A stretch of DNA of 18,297 nucleotides. Origin: JAIBJP01 sp035601195. GTDB taxonomy: Bacteria; Actinomycetota; Thermoleophilia; Gaiellales; Gaiellaceae. The notes under the pieces are model-generated. The model made no database searches and was not told where the DNA came from. It worked only from the letters and a program-made list of their open reading frames with translations. The position numbers and the translations under genes were made by a program. The stretch covers positions 1 through 18,297 of the forward strand of contig DATNOU010000082.1 in NCBI GenBank assembly GCA_035601195.1, given 5' to 3'. Shown here piece by piece: positions 6,797-13,471 of the stretch; the stretch's first letter is position 1, and every line of letters starts with the position of its first letter.

Positions 6797-6800
6797 TGAG

Positions 6801-6823
6801 GTTGCTTTACCGAATATAGCAAC
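6801..6823 (-). promoter_or_regulatory. Promoter with overlapping palindromic operator for the cysteine operon
   Basis: GTTGCTTTA (6801-6809) and TATAGCAAC (6815-6823) form an inverted repeat with one mismatch and a five-base spacer. On the minus strand, TATATT (complement of 6813-6818) is a good -10 hexamer 16 bases before the moeZ ATG, and the palindrome covers it. The site is AT-rich in a GC-rich region. A repressor bound here would block the promoter; the Rrf2 regulator at 1644-2099 is the natural candidate, by inference. Confidence 0.6.
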
Positions 6824-6896
6824 TCTGCGGTCCCAGGCCCGCCCCCGCTACGCCCGGAAAACTCCCCAGGGACGGCAGTCGGGGCGGCCCGAGGGC

Positions 6897-6902
6897 TACG
6901 CT
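6897..6902 (+). promoter_or_regulatory. Putative -10 element, leaderless start of the TPR gene
   Basis: TACGCT lies exactly 7 bases before the GTG at 6910, and no ribosome binding site is visible. Transcription would start at or next to the start codon. The same arrangement recurs at 9191, 12994 and 17168. No -35 is obvious. Confidence 0.45.
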
Positions 6903-6909
6903 CGTAGGC

Positions 6910-7893
6910 GTGTCCCCCCGCACCCGCGTTCGGGCGCTCGTCGGCGTGGCCGCCCTGGCGGCGGCGGGCATCGCCGTCGGCGCCACGCTCATCGGCGGGA
7001 GCGAAGATGCCGGCCCCGGCGCGCCCGCGGCAAAGCGCGGGGCGCCGGGCCTCGAGCTGAGCGTCCTCTTGCGAAACGACAGCGAGGCGAAGGGGTTGCG
7101 GGCGGCCGAGCGCTCCTACGACCGAGGGAATCGCGCGGCCGCGCGCCGGCAGTTCCAGGCGCTCCTCTCGGCCGATCCACGCTCCCTGGAGGCCGCGGTC
7201 GGAGCGGCCGTGGTCGCCTGGCCCGACGGCACGCTGGCGAAGCTTCGCGCGCTCGCGAACCAGCACCCAGACTCGGCTCTCGTCCGGCTTCACCTCGGCC
7301 TTGCCCTCTACGCGAACGGAGACGACGCGGCGGCCGTGGCGCAATGGCGCGAGGCGAAGCGCACCGATCCGGACACGCCATCGGCCCTCAGGGCCGAAGA
7401 TCTCCTACACCCCGACATGGCCCCGGGCCGACCCTTCTTCTTTGCGAGCTTCGGCGTGGGGCCGAGCCTCCAGGGCGACTCGGCCGCGGAACAGCTCGAC
7501 CAGCTGCGCGCCAGGGCCGAGATTGGCGGCGTCAGGGCGAATCTCCTCTACGGCGTCGCTCTCCAGCGCGTCGGCCGAATGGTCTCAGCGGGCGCGGCAT
7601 TCGAGCGGGCCCGGGCGCTCGAGGCGAAGAGCCTCGAGGCACAGGTAGCCGAGGCCGTCGGGCGTTTCGACAAGGACGCTCCGGCGGCCGCGTTCTCACG
7701 CTTGGGCCCCCTGGCGCGCGACCACCCACGCTCCGCGCTGGTGAGGTTTCACCTTGGATTGCTGCTACTTTGGATTCGAGACGTAGACGACGCTCGCGAA
7801 CAGCTCCAGCGCGCATCAGCTGCGGAACGGCATGGCTTCTACGGAAGGGAAGCTCGAGCGCTCCTTTCCCGTCTTGAAGCCATTAGGACCTGA
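6910..7893 (+). CDS. Membrane-anchored tetratricopeptide-repeat protein
   Basis: A 327-residue protein with one N-terminal membrane segment (about residues 9-28, VRALVGVAALAAAGIAVGAT) and a long helical region outside or at the membrane. TPR-like pairs are visible around residues 65-95 (AAERSYDRGNRAAARRQFQALLSADP), 118-150 (SALVRLHLGLALYANGDDAAAVAQW), 210-245 and 285-320 (ALVRFHLGLLLLWIRDVDDAREQL). Such repeats usually bind protein partners. I cannot assign a specific role. The GTG start is supported by the -10 hexamer 7 bases upstream. It is divergent from the cysteine operon and precedes the sigma factor gene by 139 bases on the same strand, but sigA appears to have its own promoter. Confidence 0.75.
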   Translation: MSPRTRVRALVGVAALAAAGIAVGATLIGGSEDAGPGAPAAKRGAPGLELSVLLRNDSEAKGLRAAERSYDRGNRAAARRQFQALLSADPRSLEAAVGAAVVAWPDGTLAKLRALANQHPDSALVRLHLGLALYANGDDAAAVAQWREAKRTDPDTPSALRAEDLLHPDMAPGRPFFFASFGVGPSLQGDSAAEQLDQLRARAEIGGVRANLLYGVALQRVGRMVSAGAAFERARALEAKSLEAQVAEAVGRFDKDAPAAAFSRLGPLARDHPRSALVRFHLGLLLLWIRDVDDAREQLQRASAAERHGFYGREARALLSRLEAIRT

Positions 7894-7988
7894 CGACAAA
7901 CAAATAGTCCACTTGGCCTATGGCGGTATGTCCGGTACTCGTGGAAAAGTTGCGCCACGCACGTTTCGAACATTCGACAGGCACGGCG

Positions 7989-8016
7989 TTGACAAACCCG
8001 AGACCGGCACTACGGT
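7989..8016 (+). promoter_or_regulatory. Putative sigma-70 promoter of the sigma factor gene
   Basis: A perfect -35 TTGACA (7989-7994), 16-base spacer and -10-like TACGGT (8011-8016). The ATG follows at 8033 with GAGGGGG at 8022-8028, so the leader would be only about 10 bases. A small palindrome, TCGAA-CA-TTCGA (7966-7977), lies just upstream of the -35 and could be a regulator site. Confidence 0.5.
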
Positions 8017-8032
8017 CAGGTGAGGGGGTCTG

Positions 8033-9112
8033 ATGGCTGAGGGGAGAGGGAATGGAGCGGGAGCGGTGATTCTGCTGGAAGAAGACGCCGCCAAGGCGCT
8101 GGTCCGGCAAGGCCAAGAAGCAGGTTTCCTGACGCAGGAGGAGATCGCGCTCGCTCTCGACGAGCTCGACCTCGAAACGGGCCAGATCGAAGAGTTCTAC
8201 CAGGCTCTCGAGGAGCTCCACATCGAGGTGCTCGAGTTCGCTCGCGCCGAGGCGCCCGAGCTTGACCTGGAGCCCGAGTCGCACGACGTCTCCACCGACG
8301 CGCTGCAGCTCTTCCTCAAGGACATCGGCCGCGTCGCGCTGCTCACCGCAGCGCAGGAGGTCGAGCTCTCGAAGCGGATCGAGCGCGGCGACCATCGCGC
8401 GAAGCAGCGGATGGTCGAGGCGAATCTCCGCCTCGTCGTCTCGATCGCCAAGAACTACCGGAACCAGGGCCTTCCTTTCCTGGATCTCATCCAGGAGGGG
8501 ACGATCGGACTCGTCCGCGCCGCCGAGAAGTTCGACCATCGCAAGGGCTTCAAGTTCTCGACGTATGCCACCTGGTGGATTCGCCAGGCGGTGGCGCGGG
8601 CGCTCGCCGACAAGGCGCGCACGATCCGCATGCCCGTCCACGTGGTCGAGAAGCTGAACAAGATCAGCCGCGCGGAGCGCAAGCTGCTCGGCGAGCTCGG
8701 CCACGATCCCACGTCAGAGGAGATCGCTCGCGAGCTCGAGATCGACCGCGAAGAGGTCGAGCAGATCAGGCGCAGCGCGCAGGCGCCGGTCTCGCTGGAG
8801 AAGCCGGTCGGCGACGAGGAAGAGTCCGAGTTCGGCCATTTCCTCGCCGACCAGTCGGCTGCGCTTCCAGACGAGGCTGCGGAGACGACGATGCGCAAGG
8901 AGACGCTGAAGCGGATCTTGTGCGCGCTCGCGCCCCGTGAACGGCGCGTGCTCGAGCTTCGGTACGGGCTGGACGGCCAGCATCCGCGGACGCTCGACGA
9001 GGTGGGCCGGACGTTCAACGTCACCCGCGAGCGCGTCCGCCAGATCGAGAATCAGAGCCTGAAGAAGCTTCAGGCCCTCGCCGAGTCCCAGAAGCTCCGC
9101 GAAGTCGCCTAG
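8033..9112 (+). CDS. sigA: RNA polymerase sigma-70 factor, principal (SigA/RpoD) type
   Basis: Housekeeping-type sigma factor of 359 residues. Regions are in canonical order: an acidic region 1.1-like segment (about 20-66), region 1.2 (about 88-120, LFLKDIGRVALLTAAQEVELSKRIE), region 2 with DLIQEGTIGLVRAAEKF and the -10-melting stretch FSTYATWWIRQA (to residue 186), region 3 (about 205-285) and region 4 with the -35-reading helix-turn-helix TLDEVGRTFNVTRERVRQIE (320-339). Presence of region 1.1 and the full region 2.3-2.4 argue for the principal factor rather than a SigB/HrdB paralogue, although a second primary-like copy elsewhere cannot be excluded. The start has GAGGGGG four bases upstream. 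A strong hairpin follows the gene. Confidence 0.92.
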   Translation: MAEGRGNGAGAVILLEEDAAKALVRQGQEAGFLTQEEIALALDELDLETGQIEEFYQALEELHIEVLEFARAEAPELDLEPESHDVSTDALQLFLKDIGRVALLTAAQEVELSKRIERGDHRAKQRMVEANLRLVVSIAKNYRNQGLPFLDLIQEGTIGLVRAAEKFDHRKGFKFSTYATWWIRQAVARALADKARTIRMPVHVVEKLNKISRAERKLLGELGHDPTSEEIARELEIDREEVEQIRRSAQAPVSLEKPVGDEEESEFGHFLADQSAALPDEAAETTMRKETLKRILCALAPRERRVLELRYGLDGQHPRTLDEVGRTFNVTRERVRQIENQSLKKLQALAESQKLREVA

Positions 9113-9118
9113 CGTTCC

Positions 9119-9138
9119 GGGCCGGGGATGCCCGGCCC
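9119..9138 (+). terminator. Hairpin terminator-like structure after the sigma factor gene
   Basis: GGGCCGGG (9119-9126) and CCCGGCCC (9131-9138) form a perfect eight-pair stem around GATG, starting 7 bases after the sigma factor stop codon. There is no clear U-tract, which is common for high-GC actinobacteria. It doubles as one half of the repeat described at 9119-9182. Confidence 0.6.
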
Positions 9139-9182
9139 CTACAAGGCGTAGCGCACATAAGGCGTAGGGGGCTTGCCCCGCC
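9119..9182. repeat. REP-like inverted pair between sigA and the M20 peptidase
   Basis: The left part (GGGCCGGGGATGCCCGGC then CCCTAC) and the reverse complement of the right part (GGGCGGGGCAAGCCCCCTAC) share a pattern: GGGC, GGGG, three variable bases, GCCC, CCTAC. The right half also has its own small hairpin GGGGC-TT-GCCCC (9168-9179). Between them AAGGCGTAG occurs twice (9143-9151 and 9159-9167, period 16). This looks like a small REP/BIME-type intergenic element. Confidence 0.4.
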
Positions 9183-9190
9183 CGTGCTGG

Positions 9191-9196
9191 TAGGTT
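9191..9196 (+). promoter_or_regulatory. Putative -10 element, leaderless start of the M20 peptidase gene
   Basis: TAGGTT lies exactly 7 bases before the GTG at 9204. No Shine-Dalgarno sequence is seen between the two, so the transcript would begin at the start codon. Confidence 0.4.
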
Positions 9197-9203
9197 CCGG
9201 GCC

Positions 9204-10532
9204 GTGGTGGACGAACGGCCCGATCCCGCCTGGCTCGAGGAGCTGTTCGAGTGGCTGCGCATCCCGAGCATCAGCGCCGACCAGCGGCACGCTGACGACG
9301 TTCGCCGGGCCGGCGAGTGGGCGCGCGACTTCGTCCGGCGGGCGGGCGGGCAGGCAGAGCTCGTCGACACGGACACCTTCCCGCTGCTGGTCGGGGAGAT
9401 CCCCGCCTCGAACGGAGCGAGCGGCGCGCCCACGATCCTCCTCTACGGGCATTTCGACGTGCAGCCGCCCGCGCCGCTCGAGCTCTGGGAGTCCGAGCCG
9501 TTCGAGCCCGAGGTGCGGGACGGCTACATCTACGCGCGCGGGGCGGTCGACGACAAGGGGAACGCGTTCCTCCTCCTGAAGGCCGCGGAGCTGCTTGCCG
9601 CCGAGGGAGCCTTGCCCGTCAACGTTCGGATCGCCTTCGACGGCGAAGAGGAGACCGGAGGGCATTCCATCGTCGACTTCCTCGAGGCGGACGAGCGCGG
9701 CGCCGACGCCTGCATCATCTTCGACAGCGGGATGCCCCGCGAGGACGTGCCGGCCTTCGACCTCGGGGTCCGGGGGCTCATCTACTACCACCTACGGCTG
9801 CGAACCGCAGAGCGCGACCTGCACTCCGGCGTGTTCGGGGGCGCCGCTCTGAACGCGGCACACGCACTCATGCAGACGCTCGAGGCCGTCGTCTCCATGC
9901 CGGGCGAGTTGCGTGCCGGCGTGATCGATCCGACGGAGGAGGAGCGGCGCTCGTGGGACGAGCTCGATCCCGGCGCCACCGTGCTCGAGGAACAGGGCGC
10001 GAGACCGGCGGACGAGGCGGCCGCAGCCGAGTTCTACCGGCGTACGCTGGCGAGCCCGGCGGTCGACGTCCACGGAATCGCGGTCGGGGAGCCCCGCCTG
10101 CAGAAGACGGTTCTGCCCGTTTCGGCCGAGGCGAACGTCTCCATCCGTCTGGCTCCCGGACAGGACGTCGAGCAGATCGACGCTGCGTTCCAGCGGCTGC
10201 TCCGAGACGCCGCCCCCGAAGGCGCCGAGCTCGAGATCGAGCGCTGGGCGTCTTCTCCGGCCGGGCTGATCCCGCCCGATTCGCCCGCGGTGCGACTGGC
10301 GCAGGACGCCTTCGAGCGCGTGCTGGGGAAGCGTCCGCTGTTGCTCCGGAGCGGCGGGACGCTGCCGATCGTCCCGACCCTCGCGGACAAGGGGATTCCG
10401 ACGATCCTCTCGGGCTTCGCCCTCCCTAGCGCGAACATGCACTCGCCGAACGAGCGCTTGCTCGCGCGCTACGTTCCCCTTGGGGTCGCGACGGCCCGCG
10501 AGACCCTGGTCGCCCTGGCCGACCTGCGTTAG
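9204..10532 (+). CDS. M20-family metallopeptidase (dipeptidase/carboxypeptidase)
   Basis: Cytosolic di-zinc peptidase or amidohydrolase of 442 residues. Metal ligands and catalytic residues are in place: H83 with D85 in YGHFDVQPP, bridging D116 in RGAVDDKG, catalytic E148 and ligand E149 in FDGEEETGG, D174 in IIFDSGMP and H413 in SANMHSPNE. The lid/dimer domain inserted in the middle carries H207 (DLHSG), which in this family reaches into the partner's active site. The YGHFDVQP and NMHSPNE forms fit the dipeptidase/CNDP-like branch, so small peptides are the likely substrates; the exact one is unknown. The GTG start is supported by the spacing of the -10 hexamer. Its stop codon directly abuts the stop of the convergent HxlR gene. 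Confidence 0.88.
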   Translation: MVDERPDPAWLEELFEWLRIPSISADQRHADDVRRAGEWARDFVRRAGGQAELVDTDTFPLLVGEIPASNGASGAPTILLYGHFDVQPPAPLELWESEPFEPEVRDGYIYARGAVDDKGNAFLLLKAAELLAAEGALPVNVRIAFDGEEETGGHSIVDFLEADERGADACIIFDSGMPREDVPAFDLGVRGLIYYHLRLRTAERDLHSGVFGGAALNAAHALMQTLEAVVSMPGELRAGVIDPTEEERRSWDELDPGATVLEEQGARPADEAAAAEFYRRTLASPAVDVHGIAVGEPRLQKTVLPVSAEANVSIRLAPGQDVEQIDAAFQRLLRDAAPEGAELEIERWASSPAGLIPPDSPAVRLAQDAFERVLGKRPLLLRSGGTLPIVPTLADKGIPTILSGFALPSANMHSPNERLLARYVPLGVATARETLVALADLR

Positions 10533-10901
10533 CTACCCGACGAGTCGGGCGGCGTCTTCGTGCTCGTGCCCGTGCTCCGGCACGAGCCATTCGTGCCCGA
10601 ACCGGCGCATCTCCTCGATGATCGGCAGGAGAGCCTCGCCTTTGGGAGTCAACTCGTAGTCCACGCGGCGGCGCGCGCTCGTCCGGGCGATGATCCCCTC
10701 CTGCTCGAGCACGCGGAGACGTTCGGAAAGCGTGCGTGGGCTGATCCCGGGACAGGAGCGTTCCAACTCGGAGAACCGGCGGGCGCCCTCGGAGAGGTCG
10801 TGAACGATGACGGCCGTCCACTTCGACCCGATGATGTCCGCCGTACACGCGACCGAACAGTTCGCGTCATGCACCGGCCTCATCGTTCTCATGTGACTCA
10901 T
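10533..10901 (-). CDS. HxlR-family transcriptional regulator
   Basis: Winged-helix DNA-binding protein of 122 residues with the family pattern: cysteine C15 near the N-terminus, GSKW (25-28), then ARRFSELERSCPGISPRTLSERLRVLE as the recognition region and VDYELTPKG as the wing end. Several members of this family sense reactive aldehydes or oxidants through the N-terminal cysteine; C15, C19 and C50 are present, but the signal here is unknown. ATG at 10901 lies one base after the amidohydrolase stop (TAAG-ATG); ATGs at 10892 and 10883 are alternatives. It is therefore the last gene of a DUF488 > amidohydrolase > HxlR operon and may regulate that operon. A histidine-rich tail (HGHEHE) ends the protein. 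Confidence 0.88.
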   Translation of the reverse strand: MSHMRTMRPVHDANCSVACTADIIGSKWTAVIVHDLSEGARRFSELERSCPGISPRTLSERLRVLEQEGIIARTSARRRVDYELTPKGEALLPIIEEMRRFGHEWLVPEHGHEHEDAARLVG

Positions 10902-10902
10902 C

Positions 10903-12444
10903 TTAGCCCCACGGCGGGGGGTTATAGACCCAGCGGCCCCCGAGCATCGTCGCGACCACCTCGATCTCGGCCAGCTCCTCGGGAGGGCAGTCGAACGGAT
11001 CCCGGTTCAGCACGACGAGATCCGCCAGGTATCCGGGCAGGAGCTTGCCGCGGCGATGCTCGTCGCCGGCCAGCCAGTGCGGGGTGACGCACGTTGCGTG
11101 GAAGGCTTCCTCGATCGTCACCGCCTGCTCCGGATGCCAGGGCTCGCGCTCGTCGAGCGTGCGCAGGACTCCGGCCCGGATGCCGAGCAGGGGATCGAGC
11201 TCCTCGATCGGCGCGTCCGATCCGTTCGCGACGACGGCGCCGGAGTCGAGCAGCGAGCGAAACGCGTAGGCGCGGTCGGTCATCCCCGCCCAGTGCCGGT
11301 CCGCGAGCTCGCGGTCGGAGGGAGCATGGCTGAACTGGACGGAGGCCGCGACTCCGAGCTCCTCGAAGCGGGGGACATCCTCTTCAGCGAGGAGCTGGGC
11401 GTGCTCGATCCGGGGACGGAGCCCGCGAGACCGCCATTCCTCTGCGGCCGCCTCGAAGGCGTCGAGCGCCTCGCGGTTGGCGAGGTCGCCGATAGCGTGC
11501 ACGGCTACGGGGAACCCGGCTCGCGCGGCGCGGCGGACGATGTCCTCGAGCTCCTCACGGGACGTGATCTCGACCCCGGAGCCGTCCAGGAGGCGCGCGG
11601 TGTGCGACCCGAGCGTCCCGTCCATGAACGCCTTGATGTAGCCGATGCGCACGAGGTCGCCACCGAGGCCCGAGCGCACGCCGAGCTCGGCGAGCGCGCC
11701 GATGTGCTCGTGCGGAAGCGACTGCCACACCCGCAGGGTGAGCGCGCCCTCGCTTTCGAGCTCTTGCCAGACGGCGAGTGCCCCGAGCCACCCGTCCTTG
11801 TCGTGGACGGCGGTCACGCCCCGGGAGCTCGCGATGCGAATGCCTTCCCGCGAGGCGTCGACCATCTCCTCGTGCGTGGGGCGGACGTAGACATCCCGGA
11901 AGTGCCAGGCGCACTCCTCTCTCAGCACGCCGGTGGGCTCGCCCCGCTCGTCGCGCTCGACCACGCCGCCCGGGACCTGGAGGTCGCCGTCCGCCCTGGC
12001 GAGCGCGGCCGAGTTGAGCCACAGCGAGTGGTAGTCCTTCGCCATCAAAGCGACGGGGACGTCACCGGTGACCGCGTCGAGCGCCTCCTTCGTCGGCTCA
12101 GCGGGGGGATGCCACTCGTCGCTGCGCCAGCCGAAGCCCCGTAGCCAGCGGCCCGGCGCGACTCCGCTCAGCCCGGCCGCAACGCGCGCCAGGGCGTCGT
12201 CGAGCGTTCGTGCCTCTTCCAGCCGGACCTCTCGCTGATCGAGCGACCAGCTCGGAAAGTGGACGTGGGCGTCGCTGAAGCCCGGTACGACGCAGCGCCC
12301 GCCGAGATCCACTCGCTCCGGCGTCGCGAGCGCCGTCTCATGCGTGCCCACGCCGCCCGCGATCGCCTCGCCCGCGATCGCGAGCGCGCCCGCGCGAGGC
12401 AACGAGGGCTCCATCGTCCGGATGACGCCGTTTTCGAGGATCAC
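10903..12444 (-). CDS. Amidohydrolase family 3 (YtcJ-like) metal-dependent hydrolase
   Basis: A 513-residue hydrolase of the amidohydrolase superfamily. An N-terminal beta-sandwich strand (ILENGVIRTMEPS) is followed by the TIM barrel, with metal-binding H60 and H62 in SDAHVHFPSW, a lysine-containing segment (YIKAFMDGTLGS), histidines in VAVHAIGD and PRIEHAQLL, and the final aspartate in NGSDAPIEELD. A closing beta-sandwich part (GKLLPGYLADLVVLNRDPF) is typical of YtcJ-like enzymes. The substrate is not predictable from sequence; members hydrolyse N-acyl, formamide or cyclic amide compounds. The GTG start at 12444 lies two bases after the stop of the DUF488 gene, and the stop is one base before the HxlR start, so all three genes are tightly coupled. 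Confidence 0.88.
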   Translation of the reverse strand: MILENGVIRTMEPSLPRAGALAIAGEAIAGGVGTHETALATPERVDLGGRCVVPGFSDAHVHFPSWSLDQREVRLEEARTLDDALARVAAGLSGVAPGRWLRGFGWRSDEWHPPAEPTKEALDAVTGDVPVALMAKDYHSLWLNSAALARADGDLQVPGGVVERDERGEPTGVLREECAWHFRDVYVRPTHEEMVDASREGIRIASSRGVTAVHDKDGWLGALAVWQELESEGALTLRVWQSLPHEHIGALAELGVRSGLGGDLVRIGYIKAFMDGTLGSHTARLLDGSGVEITSREELEDIVRRAARAGFPVAVHAIGDLANREALDAFEAAAEEWRSRGLRPRIEHAQLLAEEDVPRFEELGVAASVQFSHAPSDRELADRHWAGMTDRAYAFRSLLDSGAVVANGSDAPIEELDPLLGIRAGVLRTLDEREPWHPEQAVTIEEAFHATCVTPHWLAGDEHRRGKLLPGYLADLVVLNRDPFDCPPEELAEIEVVATMLGGRWVYNPPPWG

Positions 12445-12446
12445 CG

Positions 12447-12977
12447 TCAGGCCACCAGCTCACCGCAAAGATAAAGCGTTCCGTCGCGGACCTCTGCATC
12501 TGGGAAGAGGACATGCGCCTCCTTCTGCCCCGGCCGGATCAGATGGACGACCTCATGGCCGCGTGCAGTCAAGAAGTCGGCGATCAGGCGCCGGTGGCAA
12601 CGACGCCAGTCGGTTTCCGCACACATGAAGGACGGCCCCGGCTCGTCGAGTGCGGCCGCGAGCGCTTGCTGCCATACGGGCGAGGCCATGCGGGCCGCGT
12701 AGCTTCGGAAGGCCGCGACCCGGATGCAGTCAAACCGCTCTTCTCCGGGCTCGCCGCTTCGCCGGCCACCGAGCTCAACGGCGTGGCGGTAGGCGATGCC
12801 CGCATCCGCGAGAGTGCGTGCGAGCGCCGGCTGGTTGAACTGCGGGTTGCGCTTCGAGCCCGGGAACCGTCGCACGTCGACGAGCGTCTGCGCGCCTGCT
12901 TGCCGGAGAGTCTCGACGAGCTCCTCGGTCGGGCGCGTTCCGTTTCCGATGGTCAGGAGCCGCACGCCGAAATCCAA
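12447..12977 (-). CDS. DUF488-family protein
   Basis: A 176-residue cytosolic protein with the DUF488 signature: LLTIGNGTR near the start, LVDVRRFPGSKRNPQFN (about 32-48), YRHAVELGGRR (63-73), and FMCAETDWRRCHRRLIADFL (about 117-136) with C119, C127 and H128. The biochemical role of the family is not established; the conserved histidine and cysteines suggest a catalytic or metal site. The start is a TTG at 12977 preceded by GGGGG; a GTG at 12965 would give 172 residues and also fits homologue N-termini. It is the first gene of the DUF488 > amidohydrolase > HxlR operon and is divergent from the cupredoxin lipoprotein, with only about 29 bases between the start codons. Confidence 0.82.
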   Translation of the reverse strand: MDFGVRLLTIGNGTRPTEELVETLRQAGAQTLVDVRRFPGSKRNPQFNQPALARTLADAGIAYRHAVELGGRRSGEPGEERFDCIRVAAFRSYAARMASPVWQQALAAALDEPGPSFMCAETDWRRCHRRLIADFLTARGHEVVHLIRPGQKEAHVLFPDAEVRDGTLYLCGELVA

Positions 12978-12993
12978 TTCAACCCCCGCGTCG

Positions 12994-12999
12994 TATTGT
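12994..12999 (+). promoter_or_regulatory. Putative -10 element, leaderless start of the cupredoxin lipoprotein gene
   Basis: TATTGT ends exactly 7 bases before the ATG at 13007. A GTG at 12998 would overlap the hexamer, which argues that the ATG is the real start. Any -35 would lie over the start of the divergent DUF488 gene. Confidence 0.45.
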
Positions 13000-13006
13000 G
13001 ACCCGG

Positions 13007-13471
13007 ATGCGTGTTGCGTTGCTCGCCCTCTTCGCAGTCCTCGCTCTCGCGGCGTGCGGCTCGAGCTCCAGCGAGTCCGGGACCACGGGCCAGGCGGCTG
13101 CGGGGCAGGCGATCTCGATCAGCGAGACCGAGTTCAAGCTCGACCTCTCGCCCGTCCAGGTCGATCAGGCCGGAACCGTCACCTTCCGCGTGACGAACGA
13201 CGGGGCGATCGATCACGCCCTCGAGTTGGAGGGGCAGGGCGTGGAGGAGGAGACGGAGACGATCAAGCCGGGCGAATCCGCCGAGTTGACAGTCGATCTC
13301 TCCAAGGACGGCTCGTACGAGATCTACTGTCCGATCGACGGCCATCGCGACTCCGGAATGGAGGGAACCCTCACTGTGGGAGCCGCGACGGGCGGTGGGA
13401 GCACCGGCACGACCGAGGACGAGGGCTCGACCACGTCCGATGACGACGGCTATGGGTACGGCAGCGGCTAG
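13007..13471 (+). CDS. Cupredoxin-like copper-binding lipoprotein
   Basis: A 154-residue exported lipoprotein. The signal peptide ends in a clean lipobox (LAAC, C17), so the mature protein should be lipid-anchored on the outer face of the membrane. A serine-rich linker is followed by a cupredoxin fold with type 1 copper ligands H70 (IDHALEL), C108 and H113 (YCPIDGH) and M118 (SGMEG). After the domain a low-complexity tail of Gly, Thr, Ser and Asp ends in YGYGSG. Likely an electron carrier or copper-binding protein; the redox partner is unknown. The last four bases (CTAG) are shared with the stop codon of the convergent beta-propeller gene. Confidence 0.82.
   Translation: MRVALLALFAVLALAACGSSSSESGTTGQAAAGQAISISETEFKLDLSPVQVDQAGTVTFRVTNDGAIDHALELEGQGVEEETETIKPGESAELTVDLSKDGSYEIYCPIDGHRDSGMEGTLTVGAATGGGSTGTTEDEGSTTSDDDGYGYGSG

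Noticed and set aside
5396..6799. Long plus-strand open frame (467 codons) opposite the moeZ-like gene
   Set aside because: It lies antisense to a gene with complete rhodanese and ThiF motifs; its protein is rich in Arg, Ala and Gly with no recognisable domain. Long antisense frames are expected at this GC content.
7966..7977. TCGAACATTCGA as a LexA/SOS box upstream of the sigma factor gene
   Set aside because: The actinobacterial LexA site is GAAC-N4-GTTC; this is a shorter TCGAA-CA-TTCGA palindrome and does not fit.
7832..8023. 63-codon open frame between the TPR and sigma factor genes
   Set aside because: It overlaps the TPR gene end and the TTGACA promoter, has no ribosome binding site and no recognisable protein features.
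11056..12144. Plus-strand open frame (362 codons) opposite the amidohydrolase
   Set aside because: Shadow of a gene with all metal-binding motifs in order; no signal of its own.
12998..13006. Upstream GTG (12998) as start of the cupredoxin lipoprotein
   Set aside because: It overlaps the -10-like TATTGT; starting at the ATG at 13007 gives a standard signal peptide and the recurrent 7-base spacing.
13468..13471. Shared CTAG stop codons of two convergent genes as a regulatory feature
   Set aside because: This is simple gene packing; a CTAG overlap gives both strands a TAG stop and needs no special function.
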